A stretch of DNA of 64,000 nt from Polydactylus sextarius (Eukaryota; Chordata; Actinopteri; Polynemidae), in the NCBI GenBank assembly GCA_016801845.1, contig CM028913.1, positions 23,092,065-23,156,064 of the forward strand, in the 5' to 3' direction. Shown here piece by piece: positions 54,105 to 64,000 of this stretch. The notes below the pieces were generated by a model. It searched no databases. It was not told where the DNA came from and worked only from the letters and a program-made list of their open reading frames with translations. The translations under genes and the position numbers were made by a program. Numbering within the stretch: the stretch's first letter is position 1; each line of letters begins with the position of its first letter.

Positions 54105-54393
54105 ATGAAAATGTTTCCTGCTGTTTATCACGACTGCTGGTAGTCGATGTGAGATATTTTTCCATTTGATAACTTCCTAGTGTTTATATTTTTTGGAAAG
54201 AAATTTAATTTTTTGTTTAGTCTGGTACTGAAGTGTTGTAATTACTGTAGATTATTGGCAGTAGCAGCTGTGATTTCATATTTTTCGCATAATTGCTAAA
54301 TTAAAACACCAAGTACAAGTGTATTTCTACCAGGGAAGGAAATGCAAACGATATCAACCAGATCAAATCATCGCTGGACAAAAATATTAACAG

Positions 54394-54399
54394 AATAAA
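54394..54399 (+). other. Candidate poly(A) signal of slc6a18
   Basis: AATAAA about 290 bp after the slc6a18 stop codon. A second AATAAA at 55278-55283 could end a longer transcript. Confidence 0.45.
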
Positions 54400-54895
54400 A
54401 GCTGGAACTGAATATCAGATGTGTGTTGATATTTGATTAAAGGAAGACAACAGTTCATTTCCTGTGTTGATGTTGTGAATGGGAACCAAAACGGAAAGTG
54501 ATGGATCTTTTTTTTTTTTTTCCTCAAGCTTTGTGATAAGAACATTATTGATTTTTTCAATGATGCATGAGCTGAGGTGTTTGTGTTCATGTAACAGTAT
54601 TAATATTTAATATTAACATTTCCAGCTGCTCGGGGAACTCAGCCTTAGTTTTATTTGAATCCTCTGTGTTTTCTCCTGCAGGTGTGGAGTGTGATGTAGT
54701 GATGCATGATGTGTCTTTTATGTAACTTTTTTTTTTTTTACGCGTCAACAGTGCATGTGGGTGTATGAGAGTAGTAGGATTGTGCTTGTGTGTGTGTGTG
54801 TGTGGGGGTATGTTTGAGTCATATGTTTTTTTTTTTTTTGTGGTGTGGGTGGACGGTGATTATTGTCCCCCCCTCGGTGTCACGTGCTGTGGAAT

Positions 54896-55045
54896 ATGCT
54901 GGCTGCCTTTGTTGTCTCTGCTGCCTGTTCTGCTTTTCTGGCACTTTCATACAATGGTGCACTTGAACACTGTGATGTTATTAAGCCTTTCAAACTACTA
55001 CAGCTTGAACTCCAGCTCTCAGGAAAGACTGGCATCCCGATGTAG
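54896..55045 (+). CDS. Possible 49-residue hydrophobic small ORF (doubtful)
   Basis: Between slc6a18 and the ferroportin gene. From ATG at 54896 the frame reads MLAAFVVSAACSAFLALSYN and then a more polar tail ending SGKTGIPM. The first 20 residues would form a membrane segment or signal peptide. An AATAAA follows at 55278. No homologue was recognised and no splice evidence exists; it may be a chance ORF inside a long slc6a18 3' UTR. Confidence 0.15.
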   Translation: MLAAFVVSAACSAFLALSYNGALEHCDVIKPFKLLQLELQLSGKTGIPM

Positions 55046-55537
55046 GATACATGGCACAAGATACATCGTTCAAGAGCAAGAACAGCAAGGATTGAGTGTA
55101 ACATTACAACGAAGGTGACGACCCTGTGGTAACTGAAGAGTGATTTAAATATTGTCAATTTAGGACAAATTAATGCTACTTTAAGTGTTGCCATGTCTAC
55201 GTACCTGTTCTTTTCCTGGTTCATAATCTGACTTATTGACACATTGCGGCCATTATTTATGCCTCTTGTTTATTTGAAATAAAGAGATTGAGTTATTTAG
55301 TTTTACAGGTTTGTAGTTACACTATTTAATCAACACTAAGGGGGTTAAAATGTTTTTGTTGTAAAGATTTTTGTGTTGGTGTTGGTGTAAGTAAAATAAC
55401 CAGTAATCCTTTAACATAACAACATAAATGTAACTCTGTGGTGACTGCCGTGACCTATAGTTTTGTAACACTGTACTACCAACAACAAATCAAGAGTGCA
55501 ATAAGTTCAATAGTATTTTGAACCTACGTTCAAGGCG

Positions 55538-57224
55538 ATGTCCCAGCGAGAAGATTCCTCCCAACGTGGAGGCGTTTCGGTCGAGTTTGAGTCCGATGAC
55601 ATCAGGGATGAAAGGACTAAAAAAACAAGTTTACCAGGTAAACTTAACTTAATACTGAAGCAGTGTGTCCTTAGCAAATATATGGTGGTGCTCATTTGTT
55701 TTCCGTGTGTTTTTCTCATAAGGTTCAGCTCTTATCTACCTCAAGGGTCCCAAGTTTCTCATCTATGTCAGTGGAGCTTTGTCCATGTGGGTAAGAATCG
55801 TTTCCTTGAAGAAACTGATTCCTGGAACAAATAGATACGAATAAACACAAGGTAGTTTAGTTACTGTAAACCGTGTGACCATATACTGGCAGCCTCTTTC
55901 AAAACAACACACGCTGACCTTTTGTGTTGTTAAACAGGGTGACCGTATGTGGCACTTTGCCATCTCTGTGTTCCTGATTGAGCTGTACGGCCGTAACCTG
56001 CTGTTGACTGCGGTGTTTGGATTAGTAGTAGCTGGGTCTGTGCTGCTGCTTGGTGCTTTGATTGGAGACTGGGTTGATCGTAATCCCAGGAATAAAGGTA
56101 AGTTCAACCATTTCACACGGTTAACTATTTTAGAAAGATTTGTATCACAGAACAGGATGTAGATTGGTGGATTTCAACCTTGGGTCCAGAAGTTTGTTGG
56201 TTTTCTGTTGAACCAGGTGGTAAAACACGTCTCACATGTAAATCACTTCCTGATTTGATAGTGAAACTCAACATCAGCAGGACTCAAGGTTTATAGCCAC
56301 TGACTCATACCGTAGAGGCCAGCATTTATTTTCTTATAGAACATTTTATCTGTTTTCTGAGTTTAAAAAGTCTTTTCTCTCCACTATTTCAGTTGCACAT
56401 GCGTCTCTTTTCATCCAGAACATCTCAGTGACAGTATGTAGCATTGTGCTCATGTTGGTGTTTTCATATAAGCAAAAGATTGAACAGATCTGGGATGGAT
56501 GGCTCACTGTGAGTAGACGCTACACATCTAAATTAATAATCACATTTTATCTGCAAACACGACACTCACCAGACAGTCACAGACACTGGAGTCATTGCTG
56601 CCGTTGTTGTTGTTCCCTCTGTCCTGTGTCCCCTGTTGTCTCTGCTTCTGAGCTTGTGGCTACTCTTTGCTGTCGTAGTAACATGTTGCATCACAAAACT
56701 TACACAAGGTGGTTTGTTATACGGTGGTGATCGTCCTGGCAGATGTGGCAAACCTCGCAAGCACAGCGCTGACCATCGCCATTCAGAGGGACTGGATAGT
56801 GGTTATCACAGGCTACAACAGAGGTCACCTGGCAGGTGATAGGATTCATTTGTTAGTGCACAGATACAGACAGAAATACAGAGAATATCAGATACAGGTC
56901 TGTTTCTGCTCTGACCTCTAGTGGAAGCTCATTAACCTCTGTGTCCTTGATCCTAACAAAAGGAATGAATGCAACCATGAGGCGAATAGATCAGGTGACC
57001 AACATCCTGGCCCCACTGGCAGTGGGACAGGTCATGACCCTGGCCTCCAACGTGGTTGGCTGTGGCTTCATCCTGGGCTGGAACCTTGTGTCACTCATTG
57101 TGGAGTTTTTCTTCCTGTCGCGGGTTTACCGCATCGTCCCTGCTCTTTCAGTCAAAACACCAGTGCAGGAGATGAATCAGATGGATCTGCAGAGGACGGA
57201 GAGGAGACCGAGTATGGGACTTGT

Positions 57225-57257
<33 letters not shown>

Positions 57258-59026
57258 TCTCTTTTTTAACATTAGAATCTAATCAGACTTAAAGCAAATA
57301 CATTTTAAAAAAACAGCAGTATCATGGAGCCTAACAACTGCTAAATGACCTTGTCACATTGTGACAACAGTGCATTTATGGCAGAATTAAGGAAATTATG
57401 GCAATTTATCAGTTAATTTATAGGTGATTTTATTTTATTTTTTACATTACAGTCCCCTATAATTTGCAATAAAGCCTGTAATGAATTATAAATTACTATA
57501 ATTAGCCTGGAACTATCTACTACAATCAACTTAATGATTCTTGTAATTCCTATAATTCTCTAGAATCACATTAAATCGACTAAAGTCATTATAGAATAGT
57601 AATGATAAAGCTCCAAAGCTTCACTGAAGCATCTATTATGAGATGATGTGGGTTGTAATATGACATGACACTGAGTAGAAAGGTTGCAGACCTTCATGCA
57701 TTTAAATGTGATGGATGTAAGTGATGAAATTCCTCTATCTCTCTCATCAGGGGAAGGTAACGTTACGCAGCCTCAACCTCTGACAGACGGAAACTGCAAC
57801 ACAAGTCTGAACCTAAAAGAAATCACAGACCTGCCGCTGTGTTTGCGGAGGTTTCGCAGGTTGGTGAGCACCTGTAAAGACGGATGGAGAGCTTATTATC
57901 GCCAGCCTGTCTTCCTGGCAGGAATGGGTCTGGCCTTCCTCTACACCACAGTGCTGGGTTTTGACTGTATCACCACCGGTTACGCTTATACTCAGGGTAT
58001 AAGCGGCTCTCTCCTTAGTTTACTGATGGGTGTTTCAGCTCTCACAGGCCTTTTGGGCACCATGATGTTCACCAGACTCAGGAAATCTTACGGCCTGGTT
58101 AACACGGGCATCATCTCCAGCTGCCTCCACCTGGGCTGCTTGCTGCTGTGTGTTTGCTCTGTCTTTGCCCCCGGCAGCCCCATGGATCTCAGCTTGCTGA
58201 TGCCCTACATCACCACCAACTCTTCCGCTGAGCTGGGAGGGATCACAAGCTCAAGACAAAAACACACGTATCCTCTGAACGGAGGCAGCAACCAGCCGCT
58301 GCTTCCTGACCGCTCGTCCATTCACTGGACCAACAACACTGTGCTTTTTGACAATGTGCCCTCTGGCACCACACCACCGCAGTCCTACATCTCCATTACC
58401 CTGCTCTTCTTAGGCGTCATCACGGCACGTATCGGTGAGTAGACACACATCTGAAGCTCACACCAGAATTTAAATTACTACATGTATTGAGATGAAATAA
58501 TCAGCAAAAAAAAAATGGGTAAGTAGGACAATGACTAAAAAATTCATTTTAACCTCATAGGAATGGTTTGCATAAAAGCCAGTGGGCCACTAGGAGTCCC
58601 CACAGTTACAGGATTTTATTCATCCTACTAGGAATCCTGACAAAATATAACTGATGTAAGCAAAGGTAAACAGATGGAGAGATGGACACAGACAGACAGA
58701 TAGACAGATACAGACAGACAGACAGATGCCCTACGATGGATTCAGTTTGTTACGTCTGTGTTTTAGGTCTCTGGTCCTTCGACTTGACAGTGACGCAGCT
58801 GCTGCAGGAGAACATCTGTGAGTCAGAGCGAGGCGTCGTCAACGGCGTTCAGAGCTCCATGAACTACCTGATGGACCTGCTTCACTTCATCATGGTCATC
58901 TCTGCTCCGCAGCCGCAGCACTTTGGCATCCTGGTTATCATTTCTGTGTTGTTCATCACCACGGGACACACCATGTACTTCATGTACGCGCGCAAAGCCA
59001 AGAGAAAACGCCGCCTCGACACATAA
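55538..59026 (+). CDS. Ferroportin-like iron exporter (SLC40A1 family), divergent paralogue
   Basis: Ferroportin exports Fe2+ across the plasma membrane. Eight coding exons: 55538-55637, 55723-55790, 55938-56097, 56393-56508, 56709-56835, 56963-57211, 57751-58434, 58767-59026; 1764 bp, 587 residues (human 571). All junctions are GT-AG and in frame; exon 5's acceptor (ACACAAG) has a poor pyrimidine tract. Family motifs: GDRMWHFA (TM1), LLLGALIGDWVDRNP, IQRDWIVV, MNATMRRIDQVTNILAPLA, GFDCITTGYAYTQG, WSFDLTVTQLLQEN and MNYLMDLLHFIMV. Residues matching human iron ligands D39, H43, C326 and H507 are kept (D58, H62, C346, H541); C326 also binds hepcidin. Human H32 is replaced by Gly51, and the C-tail is short, ending KRKRRLDT. 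Divergence from the zebrafish slc40a1 I recall suggests a 'slc40a1-like' duplicate. Confidence 0.92.
57236..57257. repeat. TTA trinucleotide run in ferroportin-like intron 6
   Basis: Follows a T12 tract 15 bp after the exon 6 donor. Confidence 0.9.
58688..58726. repeat. GACA-type tetranucleotide run in ferroportin-like intron 7
   Basis: Imperfect ACAG units with ATAG interruptions about 40 bp before the exon 8 acceptor. Confidence 0.85.
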
Positions 59027-59302
59027 GGAGGCAGACTTGGCATCCACACATCCGAGCACGAGATGCTGCTCACCAGCAACAACTCCACTCTGCACCTGTG
59101 AAATGAATGTCTCCCTCCTGTTCCTTCAGCAATCTCATTGCAAACACTCCACTCCCGACGTAGCCATTCATTTCAGCAAAACACAGCGAGTGCTTGTCCC
59201 ACCTCGGTTGCTTTCTGCCCACAGGGAGCAACAAACAAGGACTCGGGTGAAGTAGAGAGGGAGAAACGCTCTCCCTTCATGAACATATGTTGAGGTGGCT
59301 AC

Positions 59303-59308
59303 AATAAA
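59303..59308 (+). other. Candidate proximal poly(A) signal of the ferroportin-like gene
   Basis: AATAAA 277 bp after the stop codon. A second AATAAA lies at 59742-59747 and would give a 3' UTR of about 0.7 kb. Confidence 0.4.
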
Positions 59309-60077
59309 CACAGAAATGTTACCTCCAGGGGAAATGTCCTAATCCAATGTAGAACAGGACACAAAGGTAAAGGCCTTTACAGACCTGTGAGGCTACTGCA
59401 ACTTTCATCAAACAAGCCTGTTGACTTACATAGCTTTTTTGGATGGGAGGGTGGATGGACAGAGAGATTTTTCTAACCTTCTCTCAGTTAAAAACTGGCG
59501 TCATGAGGAAAAACTTGAAAATACAAAACAAAATGAGACAAGAGCTTTTTACAAGTGGCATCAATGTTACTGATCCGTCCACTTGGAAATATTCCAGGAT
59601 GTCCATAAAGGAACATAAAGGGAATTTGATGTGAGATTGTTTGATTTAAAAAAAACAAAACGTCAGAAAGGTGACCCAACTTTTAATGGACAGAAGAGAA
59701 AGTATTTCCTTCCCCTGGTTTGTTTCTTTGTGGATGAATCAAATAAACATTTGCTTTTCTTTCATTCTTGCCTGTAAACCTGGTTCATGAAAAAAAAAAG
59801 AAAAAAGAATCACATCACACCATGTATTTTTTTTTTTTTAGTAAAACTTCAATATAAACTATTTTATTCTAATTGCTTGTGTACTTAGATAAATAAAAAA
59901 TAGTTACCAAACTTTCTTTCCTTCCAATATAAAGAGTGATATTAATAGTTTTATAGAAATCAAAGAGGAAGGAAATCTTCATTTTGTGATGTTTGACATG
60001 TTGATCACTACAACAGGTGGTATTACTGTATCACACTCTGCTTGAAGAACTAAACTTTACATTACCTCATCTGAGAA

Positions 60078-60101
60078 CAACAACAACAACAACAACAACA
60101 T
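60078..60101. repeat. AAC trinucleotide run
   Basis: Eight perfect units in non-coding DNA. Confidence 0.9.
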
Positions 60102-62109
60102 CACTGTTGGGAACATGGCTTTGAAATGACTCTCAGCCGATGTACGTTTTCATATCTCCTTCAACCTTTTTGTCACACAACCACCAACAAATCTCAATAT
60201 ATTTGTATAATTTTACCGTGAAATCTCTGTATTGTAAGTTGTCTTTTTTTCCCAGACTTGATTATTATGATAATAAAGATGACTGGGGAGAATGTGGCCT
60301 TGAGTTTTCTGACCAGAACAAAGAAGAAAACGTGAATTTATACACGTTATTCCAGATGGTCTCATACTAAATGTCACTCTTGACATTGACAGCCTCATTT
60401 TTAATTAAAATCACCAATTCAACCTTCACAGGGTTATGTTATTCGATGAGGTTTAATACCATCTGTCCTTGTGAATTACATTTACAGTCCCTGTGTGTTA
60501 CTGACATTATTAACCACATGAGGAGTAAATACATTATCAGTGAGACTAAAACTGTTCTCCAAGAATATCATCGTTGAAAAACTGCAAATAGACGCAACAA
60601 AACATTTACAAAGTACAGAAACACTGAGGACAACACCCATTTACCATATGTAAATGTAATGCCTTCTGTGGCCAGTAGAGGTCAACGTCACATTAAATGG
60701 TCATCACCAGGCCACTGAAGGAAAGATTTAGGCTTCAGTGAACAGCTGTCGCATACAATAACATCACCATGTAGATTAATACTGAGATTATGTATAAATT
60801 GTCAGTACATTACCAGGTTAGACCGGGGATGACTGTAGCACTTTTTGCCTCAGCTTCTATAACTTGTACAATGTCTCAAAAGTACAAAGTTTCCCCATTT
60901 GTTTACTACAAATAACAACGCCTTTAATTCTCCAACTATATCACAGACTTCATTATTTGACGTCAAAGACAAAGAGTGTCAATGCTACAACGTGTCAAAC
61001 TAAACTACTGATGTGATGTCCAATATCACAACTGTGTTATCTCATTTTAGTCATATTATTCAATATACCGAAGCAACAATAGAGCTGAACATCAAAGACA
61101 ACAAACACCAGTAGGAACAGGAGGTTGAGAAATGATGTAATATCAGACATACACTACGGTTCATCTGAGTTTATGTGGTTATTGGATGATTTTCATGTTC
61201 TAATATGCTGTTTCTGTTCGGTAACAATGAGAATATTAACCGCCACCGTTATAAATCTATAACTTGTTGAACTAAATTAAGGCTGTAATGACTCTATCAC
61301 AGACGGTGGTGTTGTGCATTTACTCTGGCAATGTACATAAGTCTAAAAGGCAAGTGGCCAAGAAAGAGATGCTGATGTACTCAGAGTAGGAGGCTGTTTT
61401 ACTGGAAGACGTTAAATAGGCTACTGCTGCAGACTGGTTTAGTACACATCAATCACTCATTCATTCATTTTGGCCCTGAGTTGTTTTGTAAGAGTTTTGT
61501 TTACTGCAGCAGATGAACTGAAAATAAATATCTTTTTTTCAAAAAAAAGCATGCTGAGTGTTATATTAATGTCTTTCTTGCTTATTTATGAGATATGAAG
61601 GACAGAAGAGAAGACGAATTACAAAGTCTAAGAGGAAATTAACAAAATACCACTAGGGTAAATGCACCTGCATCAGCGTAAGAAAAAAGGAGAAAAAAAA
61701 CAACTTAAGATAAGTCCAGAGTCTATGGGAACATGAATATTATATCTGCAGCATATTAATGGGTTTCTGCTTTGAAGTGATCCTCTTGAATCGAGAGCAA
61801 AAATGTATGTATATGGTACTTGAACTGAAATTCACAGTCAAGACGGGAACTGTCGAGTTTAGTACTGAAGAGGCAAAATATATTACGCCTTTCACATTCA
61901 TATATAATACTTTACATCAATGCCTCAAGATTGTCACTAAAATCACTAATGTACGTGATGTAATGTAATGTAAGGAGATAGGCTAAAAGTGAAAGTTCAA
62001 GCACAAAGAAAGTGGCTAGCATACAATAAATTTGTTAATATATTACATTCATCCATCACGTATGTTTGTAATAGTGGTGTATGTTATGTAACGTTAAACC
62101 TTAGATACA

Positions 62110-62572
62110 GTAGCTAAATGTGAGCTAAATTGTCGCTAACCGTTAGCTAATTGGCTACACATTAGCTATGAATTAGCTAAACGTTAGCTAGTTAATTAGC
62201 CAAACATTAACTAAATATTAACTATCATCTGGTTAGACGTTAGCTGCATTGTCAATACAGGTTAGCTAAAAGTTAGCTAAATATTACCTATTAGTTAGCT
62301 AAACAGTAACTAAATATTAACCATCATCTGGTTAGCTAAAAGTTAGCTAACCATTACCTATTAGTTAGCTAAACGTTAGCTAAACGTTAGCTATCAACTG
62401 GTTAGACGTTAGCTGCATTGTCAATACAGGTTAGCTAAAAGTTAGCTAAACATTACCTATTAGTTAGCTAAACGTTAGCTAAACGTTAGCTATCAACTGG
62501 TTAGCCGTTAGCTGCATTGTTATTACAGGTTAGCTAAACATCAGCCTTTAGCTCTTTAGCTAGCTAACTACG
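62110..62572. repeat. TTAGCTAA-based complex repeat array
   Basis: About 460 bp built from the palindromic octamer TTAGCTAA and variants such as CGTTAGCTA and AGTTAGCTAA. A higher-order unit beginning GGTTAGACGTTAGCTGCATT recurs at about 62231 and 62400, and with changes at 62499, so spacings are about 169 and 99 bp: units of different length share an end. Confidence 0.9.
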
Positions 62573-62715
62573 TTGTCACCGAAATAAATTATCTCCAAAA
62601 AGTTGGTTGACAACACTCACCCAAGGATTAACTCATTAAGTTGTATTTTCAGACTCCTCATCGGTCTCTTTGAGGAAAATAATCGGCGGTTGAAAATCTT
62701 TTTTTAAGGTTTTTA

Positions 62716-62740
62716 GCCAAGATGGAAACCGGAAGTGACG
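62716..62740 (+). promoter_or_regulatory. Possible ETS/YY1-type promoter core
   Basis: GCCAAGATGG (YY1-like) at 62716-62725 is followed by CCGGAAGTG (perfect ETS) at 62729-62737 and the CRE half TGACG. This clustering is typical of TATA-less housekeeping start sites, but GC content around it is not raised. Confidence 0.35.
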
Positions 62741-62776
62741 GCTACTGGCTAACATGCTCAGAGGAGTCATTTATAA
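62722..62776 (+). CDS. Possible first coding exon of an unseen plus-strand gene (doubtful)
   Basis: An ATG inside the YY1-like motif opens a frame METGSDGYWLTCSEESFI that ends at a consensus GTAAGT donor at 62777. No homologue is recognised and no matching next exon was found before the window ends. An ATG buried in a start-site motif followed by a strong donor is suggestive only. Confidence 0.2.
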
Positions 62777-63425
62777 GTAAGTTTTTATCTACATTTTATC
62801 GTAAAATATTGTATTAATCAATCATTTTGCATATGTTTATGACTGTACAACATATTATATAAATAACCAGGATGAAAAACTATAGCATGCATTAAGTTAA
62901 GTTGAGCTATATGAGGTATTTTAACTGTCTAGTCATTCATTTTCATTATTTCAGACATTTTTTCAACAAAAATGCAAAATAATAAATGTTTCTTGTATTT
63001 TAAATGTCTCTTTTGATTTTAATATTCCAGTAAATATTAAACGTGTTAGTCAGGCAGACTTCACTTATATCTGTGATTAAAATATGTAGTTGATGGAGTA
63101 TTTTTGGGAAACAATGATTGTGTAGGAGGGAGCACAGTGTTGCTACAGATATGTAGATGACCCAAGAAACGGTGGATACATACAAACAAAACACTGTCAA
63201 TAGGACTGATTCAATCAGATGAACCATGAAAGCTACAGCTGATAAAATAATATATAAAAATATAGAAATACAGAATAAGTAGTGCACATAACCTTCATGT
63301 TGGCAAAAAAACTCCTCAGGGATCCATGAATTTCTCTTGTGTGTAATTTTGATTCATGTTTGCAAAACAGAGAAACACAGTAAGATTTTAACACATAAAA
63401 CACAAACACTGTCTCCGTGTTAACA

Positions 63426-63854
63426 TCACTGTTTCTGTTGTTTTGAATCTTTTTTTTTTAATGCTTTATCAGCCTTTACAGCTGACTTGGTTTTTGGTTT
63501 TAATGTTGGATAAGGAATAGTGTAACAATCTCTTGTGAGTTTCATCACTTTTTCTTTTTTCACTGCACCTCCACTGGTTGTCATGTTACTCTCTGTTTAA
63601 AGACACTACTTAGGCACTACTAGAGCGAGCAAGCTAACAAGTCTTACTTTAGGCGATTTTGCTTTGCAATTAGTTTCGAGAAACTGGGTCAGTGGGAGCA
63701 CATTAAAAGCTGGAGTCGTCTTCTTCGCTTTTGTCTTGACTAAGGAACGAACACCAGGAAGAAACAGGGAGGAAGACGAGGTTGTTTTTAGACGTTCAAG
63801 GCCAACGATTTCCGCTGTTTCCTTCCCATAGTGAAATGGTACAGGTGTAATATA
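63426..63854 (-). CDS. Unrecognised possible 3' end of a minus-strand gene (two exons)
   Basis: Two minus-strand open segments join in frame across a consensus donor (GTAAGA) and a CAGAG acceptor: 63854-63648 (69 codons open, upstream exon not defined) and 63590-63426 (55 codons including stop TGA). Peptide pieces include TPAFNVLPLTQFLETNCKAK, then VMKLTRDCYTIPYPTLKP and a Lys-rich tail ending KKKDSKQQKQ. The second segment alone could start at ATG 63584 as a 52-residue protein. The joining intron would be only 57 bp, short for fish. Composition is basic, as in nucleolar or chromatin proteins, but I recognise no family. An AT-rich chance reading frame remains possible. Confidence 0.3.
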
Positions 63855-64000
63855 TTACTTGAAAAACAACAACAACAACACACTGAAAGGATGTGGTCAA
63901 ATTAGGTTAGATACGCAGTCATTTGAATGATTTTAACAACACTAGTTTGATATCCGCTTATATATTTCACCGTATACGAAGGCAGCAGACATCTTTCCTG

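Larger units (their letters stand above)
54105..55537. other. Intergenic/UTR stretch between slc6a18 and the ferroportin gene
   Basis: Holds two AATAAA signals (54394, 55278), a GT run near 54787-54804, T-runs and the small ORF at 54896. The 250 bases before the ferroportin ATG are AT-rich; an in-frame TAG precedes the ATG. No CAGTGN iron-responsive hairpin was seen in it. Confidence 0.6.
59027..62100. other. 3' UTR then non-coding DNA
   Basis: The first 0.7 kb is the probable 3' UTR of the ferroportin-like gene (poly(A) signals at 59303 and 59742). The rest is AT-rich with an AAC trinucleotide run at 60078-60101. No convincing exon was recognised. Confidence 0.6.

Noticed and set aside
54749..54754. 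CAGTGC as a possible iron-responsive loop upstream of the ferroportin-like gene
   Set aside because: The five bases on either side do not pair and there is no bulged C, so it does not form the IRE stem.
60245..60370. Plus-strand frame after a CCCAG acceptor-like site (DYYDNKDDWGECGLEF)
   Set aside because: No donor, no upstream exon and no family match; kept out of the annotation.

Overview
The window reads as nuclear DNA of a bony (teleost) fish. It is AT-rich and repeat-laden, its genes are split into short exons by small GT-AG introns, it carries many dinucleotide and tetranucleotide microsatellites and fish-type short transposons, and the encoded proteins align (from memory of the families) with vertebrate FHOD3, SLC6A19, SLC6A18 and ferroportin. 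Nothing looks bacterial, viral or organellar.

Layout. (1) 1-42,248, minus strand: the 5' part of a formin gene, fhod3. Only three coding exons could be found (42,084-42,248; 36,150-36,256; 29,264-29,328), giving the first 112 complete codons of the N-terminal GTPase-binding/FH3 region. The rest of the left 42 kb is intron with microsatellites and transposon remnants; the remaining exons must lie beyond base 1 or were missed. A CpG-rich promoter sits at about 42.32-42.93 kb. (2) 42.9-44.5 kb: divergent intergenic region with two interspersed repeats and a GATA/HNF1-like motif pair just upstream of the next gene. (3) 44,506-49,253, plus strand: slc6a19 (B0AT1-type neutral amino acid transporter), 12 coding exons, 630 codons. 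(4) 50,392-54,104, plus strand: slc6a18, 12 coding exons, 622 codons. Exons 2 to 12 have the same lengths in both genes, a clear mark of tandem duplication, and the order 19-18 matches the human 5p15 pair. (5) 55,538-59,026, plus strand: a divergent ferroportin (slc40a1-like), 8 coding exons, 587 codons, with the iron-site residues kept but a usually conserved TM1 histidine replaced. (6) 59-64 kb: mostly non-coding, with an array built on the palindrome TTAGCTAA, a possible first exon on the plus strand (62.7 kb) and a possible unrecognised two-exon 3' gene end on the minus strand (63.4-63.85 kb).

The three complete genes all encode multi-pass plasma-membrane solute carriers. In mammals the two SLC6 proteins are brush-border transporters of intestine and kidney and ferroportin exports iron from enterocytes, so a shared epithelial expression domain is possible, but that is inference. 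The most unusual features are the GC-AG first intron of slc6a19, a hAT-like element with a perfect 8-bp target duplication and a long foldback element inside slc6a19 introns, a five-copy family of CAGTG-ended elements, and the unassigned coding-like segments near the right end. No clearly new biological system was found.
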